Positions 9,111 to 17,993 of a stretch of 64,000 nucleotides of DNA are shown here, in pieces. The translations under genes and the position numbers were made by a program. Source of the stretch: Desulfoglaeba alkanexedens ALDC (GTDB lineage: Bacteria > Desulfobacterota > Syntrophobacteria > Syntrophobacterales > DSM-9756); NCBI RefSeq assembly GCF_005377625.1, contig NZ_CP040098.1, positions 1,605,501 to 1,669,500 of the forward strand, in the 5' to 3' direction. Position 1 is the stretch's first letter. Every line of letters starts with the position of its first letter. The notes beneath the pieces are model-generated. The model saw only the letters and a program-made list of their open reading frames with translations, searched no databases and was not told the DNA's origin.

Positions 9111-9130
9111 CTTCACACAATTTGTGCCAG
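9111..9130 (-). promoter_or_regulatory. Weak sigma-54-like promoter candidate upstream of the oxidoreductase
   Basis: On the minus strand the sequence TGGCACAAATTGTGTG resembles a -24/-12 promoter. TGGCA is present, but the -12 dinucleotide is GT instead of the near-invariant GC. It sits about 80 bases before the oxidoreductase start and opposite a sigma-54 activator gene. I regard it as a candidate only. Confidence 0.3.
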
Positions 9131-9225
9131 TTTGTCCGTTGAACCCCGCAATTTCGCCAAACGGCTCACCAACTGATCGAAATCCGTCAAAATCAAACGA
9201 TTTCAAGCTTCGCCGGCACCCGTGC

Positions 9226-9254
9226 TTGACAGGGATCGGGACGTTACCTATGAT
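9226..9254 (+). promoter_or_regulatory. Sigma-70 promoter with GTAACG operator repeats
   Basis: TTGACA at 9226-9231 and TATGAT at 9249-9254 are separated by exactly 17 bases. A CGTTAC at 9242-9247 inside the spacer faces GTAACG copies at 9261-9266, 9271-9276 and 9292-9297. The inverted pair CGTTAC-N13-GTAACG brackets the -10 box, and the direct copies lie over the expected start and leader. This looks like an operator for repression. It drives the sigma-54 activator starting at 9312. Confidence 0.75.
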
Positions 9255-9311
9255 GACGCAGTAACGTAAAGTAACGTTTCAAGCCAACAGGGTAACGCGC
9301 TGGAGACGCCC

Positions 9312-10715
<1,404 letters not shown>

Positions 10716-10772
10716 ACATTGGAAGGATGAGGGGTCCGGGCGAATCATCGGCAACGGTTGCGTTGCCGCGCC

Positions 10773-11101
10773 CTAGCGCATGCCGCCGCTTCCGGTGCCC
10801 AGATCGTGCACCGTCAGCCGCGAGGGCGCCAGGCGGTCGGCCGCCAGGTCCACCAGATGGCGGTGGTGGGTGAAGAAGACATGGCCCCGGAAAGATCCAC
10901 CGGCAGGTGGGCCCACCGGAGGACGTCCAGCGGCACGTGGCGGATCTCCGGCGCCGCCCCTTCCGTCACCGTTAACAGCACGCCCCCCTTTGGCCCGGTT
11001 TCGCGGATGTGGCGTCCCTGGATGCATCCCGGAAAAACCACCGCCGGATCACGGGAGACGATCTCGAACTGGTGCACATGCCCCGTTTCGGCCAATGCCT
11101 A
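10773..11101 (-). pseudogene. Scrambled remnant of a YhaO/SbcD-like nuclease joined to a YhaN/SbcC-like C-terminus
   Basis: Reading on the minus strand from 11101, ALAETGHVHQFEIV...PGCIQGRHIRETGPKGG...LDVLRW matches the C-terminal half of an SbcD/Mre11-type DNA-repair phosphoesterase (YhaO-like). Near 10885 the frame shifts. The other frame continues as GHVFFTHHRHLVDLAADRL to a stop at 10773, which resembles the extreme C-terminus of the partner ATPase (YhaN/SbcC-like). Two adjacent genes thus appear to have been fused by a deletion that removed the end of one and nearly all of the other. The 5' end runs directly into a REP cluster. No function is expected. Confidence 0.65.
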
Positions 11102-11295
11102 AGCTGTTTTCGCGGGCATGGCCCGCGACCCGTTAAACCGGCCATGCCGCGTTGACCTGGGTCGCCGGCAAGCCGGCTCCTACAGGGCATGAGTCGCTCC
11201 TTAAGTGCCGTTCGCGAACCGCCCCCTACGCGAAAAAACGGACAGTCAATCCCAAAAGAGTGAAGGGTATTCTCAGACAGCCTCTTATCGGCGGC
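11096..11295. repeat. REP-like palindrome cluster, inverse copy of the one near 62168-62480
   Basis: In reverse complement this contains GCTGTCTGAGAATACCCTTC, a GGGATTGA...TGTCCGTTTTTTCGCGTAGGGG segment, CCTGTAGGAGCCGGCTTGCC and GGGTCGCGGGCCATGCCCGC. The same order of blocks appears on the plus strand at about 62168-62430. It abuts the broken end of the nuclease remnant. Confidence 0.75.
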
Positions 11296-11581
11296 GCAGT
11301 CCTCGCCGCAACACCTTCGAGACACCGCGATAGCGGCGCGCGGTTTGGGCGGCGACGTCATTTGGCTTTGCGACTTCGGCTCAAGAACCGGGCAGGCAGG
11401 GATCGACGGCAAATCTGCCCTACGGAACTTGTACTGACATGCTTTGGCAGAGAAATTTATGGTTAGTTTTCGTTTGACAGGTTACATGACATGAGCGATT
11501 TGTGAGAAGAAGATCACGTGGTGGAGGCATCCTCGGCCGGTTAGGGCGTTTGTGTTTCGTTTTTGACAAAGGAGGAAAACG
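11296..11581. promoter_or_regulatory. Upstream region of the octahaem cytochrome gene
   Basis: There is no gene here. A TTGACA at about 11474 is followed at 17 bases only by a poor -10 (GATTTG), so I do not commit to it. TGTGA-N8-TCACG at about 11500-11518 is an inverted repeat but has the wrong spacing for a CRP/FNR half-site pair. A strong AAGGAGG ribosome binding site lies just before 11582. Confidence 0.4.
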
Positions 11582-12700
11582 ATGACGCGACGAGAAGGCA
11601 AGGGTGCGGCTGCGTATCGGCTTGGAATTCTTTGGGCTGTGCTTTTCCTCTGTTGGGTTGCGGGCGGCCGGGTCGACGCAGCCGAAACCCCTTCACCGTG
11701 TCTCCGGTCCTTTTTCACGAAAAGCCTTCATTTCACAGGTGAAGGTATGCGGTACTGGTACGAAGAAGCCGGGGGCTTCATGCAGATCACCGGCATTCCC
11801 TATCGAGACCTGGACTGCAAAAACTGCCACGTGGAAAGCTGCGATCAATGCCACGCCAAAAAACGGGGCGAAAAACTCGCCTTTTCCGAATCCAAGGCCA
11901 AGGACATGAACACGTGCCTTCCCTGTCACAGCCGTGAAGGACTCACTTTCCGCTTCGACAGCGAAAGAGACAAGCTGGATGTTCATGTCTCTTCCGGTAT
12001 GGTCTGCGCCGATTGCCATTACGGAAGCGATGTCCACGGCGACGGGCGCCCCAGAACTTCCATGAGGGATCCCAAGGCCGTCCGGGCCACGTGCGGCGAA
12101 TGCCACATCGATCAGGAAAGGGACGCACCCTATTTCGACGATCAGTCTGTGAGTCACACCGTTCACCAGGGGAAGCTGGATTGCGCGGCCTGCCATGTCC
12201 AGGACACCATGGCGTGCTTGAACTGCCACTTCGATACCTTCCTTAAAACCGGCGAACGGGCCGGCAATTTCATCCCGGTCAAAGACTGGGTGATCCTTAT
12301 GAATTGCGAGGGTCGCGTCACCTCGGCAAGCGCCATGACGCTGGTCCATGAGGGCCGGAAGTTCGTCGCTTATGCCCCTTATTTTACGCATTCGATTACT
12401 CCTGCCGGACGAAGCTGCGAACAGTGCCATAACAACGAGTCCGTGAGGAAGATGCTCGCCGGCGAAACGATTCAAGTGCTGGATTTCAAAGACGGCCACG
12501 CGGCGTCATGGAAAGGCGTCATACCGCTTATCGAAAACCGACTCCAATGGGTTTTCTTGGACAAGAAAGACGACGGATGGGAACCCATAAAGGGCGGCGA
12601 GGCACCGCTCGTTCAGTATGTGGCCTATGGTTCGCCGCTCACCGATGAGCAGCTCAGAAAGCTCGCCGTGAAGCAAGCGAAAGACGCCATCCAGCCCTAG
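11582..12700 (+). CDS. Periplasmic octahaem c-type cytochrome
   Basis: 372-residue exported electron carrier or reductase. An N-terminal signal peptide (hydrophobic core about residues 14-28, cleavage likely near VDAAE) is followed by eight CxxCH haem-attachment motifs: CKNCH, CDQCH, CLPCH, CADCH, CGECH, CAACH, CLNCH and CEQCH. Extra histidines such as HFTGEG and DVHVSSG can serve as distal ligands. It is not an obvious NrfA, Hao or tetrathionate reductase by signature, so I call it only a multihaem cytochrome. The next gene is a CoA-disulfide/polysulfide reductase with a rhodanese domain, which hints at a role in sulfur-compound redox. The last 60 or so residues lack haems and may be a docking or membrane-associated segment. 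Confidence 0.88.
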   Translation: MTRREGKGAAAYRLGILWAVLFLCWVAGGRVDAAETPSPCLRSFFTKSLHFTGEGMRYWYEEAGGFMQITGIPYRDLDCKNCHVESCDQCHAKKRGEKLAFSESKAKDMNTCLPCHSREGLTFRFDSERDKLDVHVSSGMVCADCHYGSDVHGDGRPRTSMRDPKAVRATCGECHIDQERDAPYFDDQSVSHTVHQGKLDCAACHVQDTMACLNCHFDTFLKTGERAGNFIPVKDWVILMNCEGRVTSASAMTLVHEGRKFVAYAPYFTHSITPAGRSCEQCHNNESVRKMLAGETIQVLDFKDGHAASWKGVIPLIENRLQWVFLDKKDDGWEPIKGGEAPLVQYVAYGSPLTDEQLRKLAVKQAKDAIQP

Positions 12701-12930
12701 CCGGCGGCCGCGCGACGGGGACAGGCTGTGGCGGGGTGCGTCTTCCCGGTCTCCATCCTTCCCGTATCCCTAAGAACGCGCAGCTTAAGAATTCCAGGAG
12801 GAGACTTTGCTGGAAACACTTTCGGGTCCCGGGAGGCACGTGAAGGTTCACGGACCCACATCAAGCGACGGCGTTCCCGCAAAACACGAAGGTTCATGGT
12901 CCTACAACTCAGTGGAAGGAGGTAGTGACA

Positions 12931-14622
12931 ATGCGTGATGATTTGAAGGTGCTTGTGATCGGTGGTGTAGCGTGCGGGCCGAAGGCCGCTTCGAGGCTCA
13001 AGCGGCTCATGCCCCATGCGGATGTGACGCTCATCGAACGCGATGATGTGGTTTCTTATGGAGCCTGTGGCCTTCCCTATTATGTCGAAGGGGTCTTTTC
13101 CGACGTGGCCATGCTCACCGAAACTCCGGTGCGCGTCCCGAGAACGCCTGTATTCTTTGAGACCGTGAAGGGTATCCGGGTTCTCACTCGCACGGAAGCG
13201 GTGGCCATCGACCGTAATCGGAAGATCGTACGGGTCCGGGAAGGGAACACGGGCACGGAAAGCGAACTCGCTTACGATAAGCTGGTTCTGGCCACCGGTG
13301 CCCGCCCCTTCATCCCGCCTGTAGAGGGCGTAGACCTGGAACACGTTTGGACCATCCGGCGACTTGAAGACGCCGTGACTCTGACAGAGGCCATCGAAAA
13401 GAAAGGCCTCAAAAAGGCTGTCCTGGTGGGAGCCGGATACATCGGCATAGAAATGGCCGAGGCTTTGGTCGAACGCGGGCTCGAGGTGACCTTGGTGGAC
13501 ATGTTCGACCAGGTGATGCCCCAGTTCCTCGATCGCGATATGGCCCTGCTCGTGGAAAAGCATCTCCAACCCAACGGGGTCAAACTGGTGCTCGGCGAAA
13601 AGGTCACCGCCCTCGAGGGTGATCACGGCGTTCTCCGCAGGGTGCGGACGGAGAAGCAGACGTTGGAGGCGGATTTGGCGATTATCGCGGTAGGGGTTCG
13701 ACCCAACGACAGTTTGGCTCGAGACGCCAAAATCCAGTGCGCACCACAAGGCGGTATCGTCATCAACAGCTATTGCCAGACAAGCGACCCCGACATCTAC
13801 GCGGGCGGTGACTGCGTGGTGAATCAATACGTCCATCCCATTATCGGAACCCCTCTCTTCATCCCCTTGGGATCCACCGCCAACAAGCACGGCCGAGTCA
13901 TCGCCAACCATATTGCGGGCCTACCGTCCCCCTTCCCCGGCGTAACCTCTACCGGCATTTGCCGCATTTTCGATATCACCGTCGGCCGAACAGGCCTTAC
14001 CGAAAAACTGGCCCAGGAGCTGAACCTGGACGTAGAAACGGTCATCTGGTCCGGACCCGACCGACCACACTACATTCCGGAACAGCGCCCCATGGTCATA
14101 AAGATGATCGCCTGCAAGCGGTACCGGAAGCTTCTGGGGCTCCAGGTGGTCGGGCCCGGAGACGGTGCGAAACGACTGGATGTCGCGGCGACCGCCATCT
14201 TTTTCGGCGCCACATTGGACCAGATCGGAGGCATCGATCTGGCATATGCGCCCCCTTACGGGCCCCCGATCGACCCGATCGCCACCACCGCCCACGTCCT
14301 TCTGAACAAGATGAACGGCCTGGCCCACGGGATCTCGCCCCTGGAAGCCAAGCGGATCATGGACGACGGCGCGGATGTCGTACTGCTCGATGTGCGCACT
14401 CCCGACGAATTCCGGGAAACGCGGCTGGAAGACCCGCGGGTGGTTCACATCCCCTTGGGGGCGCTCCGGAAGCGTTTGCAGGAACTCCCGAAAGACAAGG
14501 AAATTCTGGCCTTCTGCAAAGTGAGCATGCGAGGTTACGAAGCGCAGCGGATTCTCAACGCGGCGGGCTACGACCGCGTCCGCTTCATTGAAGGCGGGCT
14601 GCTCGCGTGGCCTTTCGCCTGA
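12931..14622 (+). CDS. FAD-dependent CoA-disulfide/NADH-polysulfide reductase with C-terminal rhodanese domain
   Basis: 563-residue flavoprotein of the CoA-disulfide reductase/NAD(P)H sulfur reductase group. The FAD motif VLVIGGVACGPKAA is at the N-terminus. The single redox cysteine lies in SYGACGLPYY (about residue 43). An NAD(P)H motif AVLVGAGYIGIEMAEAL follows near residue 170. A dimerisation domain precedes the rhodanese module (about 460-560), which has a persulfide-forming cysteine in AFCKVSMRGYEAQ. I chose the ATG at 12931 because AAGGAGG is eight bases upstream. The GTG six bases earlier is too close. Enzymes of this layout reduce polysulfide or CoA persulfide with NAD(P)H. Its neighbours are an octahaem cytochrome and a sigma-54 activator. 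Confidence 0.88.
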   Translation: MRDDLKVLVIGGVACGPKAASRLKRLMPHADVTLIERDDVVSYGACGLPYYVEGVFSDVAMLTETPVRVPRTPVFFETVKGIRVLTRTEAVAIDRNRKIVRVREGNTGTESELAYDKLVLATGARPFIPPVEGVDLEHVWTIRRLEDAVTLTEAIEKKGLKKAVLVGAGYIGIEMAEALVERGLEVTLVDMFDQVMPQFLDRDMALLVEKHLQPNGVKLVLGEKVTALEGDHGVLRRVRTEKQTLEADLAIIAVGVRPNDSLARDAKIQCAPQGGIVINSYCQTSDPDIYAGGDCVVNQYVHPIIGTPLFIPLGSTANKHGRVIANHIAGLPSPFPGVTSTGICRIFDITVGRTGLTEKLAQELNLDVETVIWSGPDRPHYIPEQRPMVIKMIACKRYRKLLGLQVVGPGDGAKRLDVAATAIFFGATLDQIGGIDLAYAPPYGPPIDPIATTAHVLLNKMNGLAHGISPLEAKRIMDDGADVVLLDVRTPDEFRETRLEDPRVVHIPLGALRKRLQELPKDKEILAFCKVSMRGYEAQRILNAAGYDRVRFIEGGLLAWPFA

Positions 14623-14647
14623 AGCAAAGAGGCGCTCTCACCCCGGG

Positions 14648-14694
14648 TCGGAGCGAACTTCCGCGAAGGCTCTTTCGCGGAAGCGCTCCGAACC
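14648..14694. terminator. Strong hairpin between convergent genes
   Basis: CGGAGCG and CGCTCCG enclose TTCCGCGAA and TTCGCGGAA, giving a long nearly perfect stem. It lies just after the reductase stop and before the convergent sigma-54 activator gene. It lacks a clear T run and may act as a processing or termination structure, or be a REP element. Confidence 0.5.
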
Positions 14695-14840
14695 GGCTTT
14701 GTTGCGTCGGTATCGCCCTCGCCACAGAGAGGGCGCGGCAAACCGCACTCCCCAAACCTTGTCCCGCCGAAACGCCCCCTCGGGAACCAGCCTTTACCGT
14801 CCGAGACAAGACAAAAAACCAACGAACGAAGGGACGCGGT

Positions 14841-16262
14841 CTAAGTTTTCAGGTGCGTCGATTCCGCTGGCCTATCGGGAAAGACGACGGATCGGCGAAT
14901 GTCAACCCCGTATTTCCGCATTCGGTTGAGCACGGTATTCCGGTTGACTCCGAGCAGTCTGGCAGCACGGGTCTTGTTGCCGCCGGCACGTTGAAGCGCT
15001 TCGAGCAACGCTTGTTTTTCCGGAAGTTCCGAGCAAGAGATCGATCTCTTGGGCGGCCTCACCAATGTTCCCTCTCCGCCTTGAACCCAGCTGGGCAGAT
15101 GCTCCGGCCGGACCACTCCAGACCGAGCCGTCACGGCGGCGTATTCAAGGGCATTTTGAAGTTCCCTCACGTTCCCCGGCCAATCGTAGCTCAGGCACAC
15201 ATCCAAGGCTTCCTCGCTCAAGCCGAACAGCGCCTCGCCCGTTCGAAGATGCCGTTCCCGCAAAAAATGGTCGATCAGCAGCGGGATGTCCTCACGACGG
15301 TCGCGAAGCGCCGGGACGTAAAGCGGGATGACCCTGATTCGAAAATAGAAGTCTTCTCTGAAGCGTTTGGCCTTCACGAGCGATTCGAGCGGCTGGTGGG
15401 TGGCGGAAATGATCCGCACGTCCGCCGATCGCGATCGAAGCTCACCGACCCGTTCGAAACGCTTGCTTTCGATCACCCGCAGAAGTTTTACCTGGACTGA
15501 AACAGGAACATCTCCGATTTCGTCCAGGAAAAGATCGCCGCCGTCGGCCGCTTCGAAGCGACCGGGACGGTCGCGGTAAGCGCCGGTGAAGGCACCCTTG
15601 GCGTGCCCGAACAACTCACTTTCCAAAATGGCTTCGTTGAGCGCGGCGCAATTGAGTTCGAGGAAGGGTCCGTCTTTACGGTGACTGCGCTGGTGAATGG
15701 CTCGAGCCACCAACTCCTTACCGCTCCCACTTTCACCCTGGATCAAGACGGGGGCATCGCTGCGGGCGACGTTTTCGATTGCCTCGAAAAGCGAACGCAT
15801 CACGGCGCTTTTTCCGACCATCCCGCAGTAAGTATCGCCGGCGTTGCTGAGCCGGGGCACTTCGCTGGCGCGCTGGTCGAGCTTGTCCAGTTTGGAAAGG
15901 TCGATGACGGATTCTACGGCGCCCAAGATTTCACCCTTCCCATCTTTGAGGATAACGGCGTTTTTCAGGACAGGGACCCGGGAGCCGTCCTTTTTTCGGA
16001 TGGTCGCCCGCTTCATGCTGAATCGTCCTTCGGAAAAGAGCACACACCATCCGTCACCGTCGTGCTTGCGCGACCAATAGCAGACATCGCAGTCCAAGAC
16101 GGTACACGGAGAACCCACCAATTCCGACCGCGAATACCCCGAAAGCCGCTCGGTCGCCCGGTTCACCCGCTGAATGACTCCGTCGCGGCCGATCACCAGC
16201 AGCCCATTGTTCATGGTTTCCGTGATCAGTTCAAAAAACGAACTCCAATCCCGAGCTTCCAC
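14841..16262 (-). CDS. PAS-domain sigma-54-dependent transcriptional activator
   Basis: 473-residue enhancer-binding protein with the same plan as the one at 9312. A PAS domain (about residues 8-130) has a conserved [17 protein letters not shown] cysteine cluster. The AAA+ domain (about 150-385) has [14 protein letters not shown] and [10 protein letters not shown]-terminal Fis-type helix-turn-helix ([20 protein letters not shown]) ends the protein. The GTG start has GGGGGAGG six bases upstream. It lies opposite a porin-like gene that has a well-formed sigma-54 promoter, so that gene is the most likely target. The cysteine cluster in the sensor may respond to redox or a metal cofactor. Confidence 0.9.
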   Translation of the reverse strand: MEARDWSSFFELITETMNNGLLVIGRDGVIQRVNRATERLSGYSRSELVGSPCTVLDCDVCYWSRKHDGDGWCVLFSEGRFSMKRATIRKKDGSRVPVLKNAVILKDGKGEILGAVESVIDLSKLDKLDQRASEVPRLSNAGDTYCGMVGKSAVMRSLFEAIENVARSDAPVLIQGESGSGKELVARAIHQRSHRKDGPFLELNCAALNEAILESELFGHAKGAFTGAYRDRPGRFEAADGGDLFLDEIGDVPVSVQVKLLRVIESKRFERVGELRSRSADVRIISATHQPLESLVKAKRFREDFYFRIRVIPLYVPALRDRREDIPLLIDHFLRERHLRTGEALFGLSEEALDVCLSYDWPGNVRELQNALEYAAVTARSGVVRPEHLPSWVQGGEGTLVRPPKRSISCSELPEKQALLEALQRAGGNKTRAARLLGVNRNTVLNRMRKYGVDIRRSVVFPDRPAESTHLKT

Positions 16263-16340
16263 CGCAAACCTCCCCCCCGTTGTGCACTTGCCTACGCACC
16301 TGCCTATTCAAGGTCCATCCATCCAATAGGCCGCTCACCC

Positions 16341-16360
16341 TGTCAAGTTAGAAAACTTAA
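16341..16360. promoter_or_regulatory. Inverted repeat, candidate enhancer-binding site
   Basis: GTCAAGTT-AGAA-AACTTAAC is a nearly perfect dyad (7 of 8 positions per arm) about 40 bases upstream of the -24 element at 16391. Its position between the activator gene and the sigma-54 promoter makes it a candidate binding site for the activator. Confidence 0.45.
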
Positions 16361-16390
16361 CGCTGGCCCCTCGCATGCACACGTGGTTGT

Positions 16391-16406
16391 TGGCATGGTT
16401 GTTGCT
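16391..16406 (+). promoter_or_regulatory. Sigma-54 promoter of the porin-like gene
   Basis: TGGCATGGTTGTTGCT matches the -24/-12 consensus TGGCAYR-N4-TTGCW, with GG (16392-16393) and GC (16404-16405) separated by exactly ten bases. It lies about 60 bases upstream of the gene starting at 16467 and next to a divergent sigma-54 activator. Confidence 0.85.
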
Positions 16407-16466
16407 TCGCCGATTCCATGAATGGTTAAGGATAAAGTCAACTTCACGGACTAACGGAGGTCGTCC

Positions 16467-17879
16467 ATGCAGTGCCGTCTTCTAAAGCTTGTCTTACTTT
16501 TTGCTGTAATATGTTTACCGGTTCCTGTTAAGGCCATACAGCTCGAAATGCATGGCGACATGAATCATCGTTTTCAGCTGTATACCAATCAGAATGCGTT
16601 TTTCGTTGCTGAGCACAAAGGCCGAATCAGCGATAAAGATCTTGAAGATACTTTTGGGGAAATAAAATATCGGTTCTGGTTTGAAGGAACGTCAGATGAT
16701 GAAAATGTTAAGGCCGTGTATGCATGGGAAGTGGGCGGACTTCGCTTTGGAGAAAGAGATAAAGGCGGGGGATATTCGGGAGACGGGGTTAATCTTGAAA
16801 CAAGATGGGGCTATATTGATTTCAGGCTGCCAGGATTAGATACATATGGTTTTGACACAAGAACAAGGATAGGCTTACAACCGGTTGACGTCAATTATTG
16901 GTTATGGAACGAAACCGCAATGGGAGTATTGTTTAACGGTTCACATAACGCTTTTGATTATCACCTAGGTTGGATCAGAGGGTACGAGGTAAATGTTATA
17001 AGGGATGATGACGAAGGCCTTAGGGATGAAGATGCTTTTTATGGAAAAGTGTACTATAATTTCGGTGACGGCAATAAGGCGGGGTTTTTTGTTTTATACC
17101 AAACGAGCGATGCCGACCGTGACGCGGAATTAAATGATGAGATAACCTCACAACTTTGGGAAGTAAAATACTTTCAGGATAATGCAGATTTAAATGTTGC
17201 AACATTGGGTTTAGATGGTAAATATAAGTTTGGCAATTTTTTTACCAACTGGGATTTAATGTATCAGACCGGTAAGATAAAGGACGCAAATTTTGTGGAT
17301 GGTTTTACAAATGCGGTGAATGATGAATACCGTTTTGGCGGGCGTTCTGGAAATTTCGATGTCAGTGCCTATTTCATGCACTTTGACTTAGGATATAATC
17401 TTCGCGACGTAAAGGTTACCTATAGATTCTGGTATGCTTCCGGTGATGACGATCCCAATGATGACGATTTCAATGGCTTTTTGGCAACCGATGTCGATAT
17501 TTTTGATAGCATCGTTTTGTTTGAAGGGGGTTATACAGATGATGATTACTTTACTGAAAGGCCTTACATCATGGATAAAGGCTTTATAATGAACAAGCTT
17601 TCCCTGGATTATCAAGCAACAGAAAAATTAAAGACTGGTTTGGCTGGGATGTATATGATGACTGCTGAAGACTTAGAATATGAAAATCATAAATCAGATG
17701 AGATTGGTTTTGAAATTGATGGGTACACTGAGTATGAAATCTACAAGGGTCTGAAAATTGCGCTAAATGCAGGTTATTTAATAGGAGGGGATGCTTTAGA
17801 TATGTTTGAAGAGGACCCCGACGGAGAATCGGATGAAAATATTTTCAGAACTACGATGAGAGTGCGTTATGCTTTCTAG
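16467..17879 (+). CDS. Outer-membrane porin-like beta-barrel protein
   Basis: 470-residue exported protein with a clear signal peptide (about residues 1-23, ending VKA). It is rich in alternating aromatic and acidic residues typical of beta-barrels, such as WGYIDFRLPG and DLGYNLRDVKVTYRFWYASG, and it ends in an aromatic residue (MRVRYAF) as porins do. Asp-rich loops (DDDPNDDDF) could bind cations. The gene has an excellent GGAGG site and is driven by a sigma-54 promoter. Base and codon use are visibly more AT-rich than the flanking genes, which suggests recent acquisition even though the promoter matches the adjacent regulator. The substrate is unknown. Confidence 0.8.
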   Translation: MQCRLLKLVLLFAVICLPVPVKAIQLEMHGDMNHRFQLYTNQNAFFVAEHKGRISDKDLEDTFGEIKYRFWFEGTSDDENVKAVYAWEVGGLRFGERDKGGGYSGDGVNLETRWGYIDFRLPGLDTYGFDTRTRIGLQPVDVNYWLWNETAMGVLFNGSHNAFDYHLGWIRGYEVNVIRDDDEGLRDEDAFYGKVYYNFGDGNKAGFFVLYQTSDADRDAELNDEITSQLWEVKYFQDNADLNVATLGLDGKYKFGNFFTNWDLMYQTGKIKDANFVDGFTNAVNDEYRFGGRSGNFDVSAYFMHFDLGYNLRDVKVTYRFWYASGDDDPNDDDFNGFLATDVDIFDSIVLFEGGYTDDDYFTERPYIMDKGFIMNKLSLDYQATEKLKTGLAGMYMMTAEDLEYENHKSDEIGFEIDGYTEYEIYKGLKIALNAGYLIGGDALDMFEEDPDGESDENIFRTTMRVRYAF

Positions 17880-17893
17880 TAATGAATATAAAA

Positions 17894-17976
17894 CCAGCAA
17901 TTCCCGGAGCTGAGATGGTCCCTGGGTGAAAAGCGGCCTTAAAAAGAGATTCTCAGAGCGGCTCCGGAATTGCTGG
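17894..17976. repeat. Long inverted-repeat hairpin between two AT-rich genes
   Basis: CCAGCAATTCCCGGAGC at 17894-17910 pairs with GCTCCGGAATTGCTGG at 17961-17976, with one bulge. CTGAGA at about 17910-17915 can pair with TCTCAG at 17951-17956. The whole is an extended stem of about 80 bases located between the porin-like gene and the next gene. It could be a terminator without T run, an RNA-stabilising structure, or a small palindromic element. Confidence 0.6.
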
Positions 17977-17993
17977 TATAAAACAACGGGTGA

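Noticed and set aside
11500-11518. CRP/FNR-type site upstream of the octahaem cytochrome
   Set aside because: TGTGA and TCACG are 8 bases apart, not the 6 of CRP or the 4 of FNR sites.
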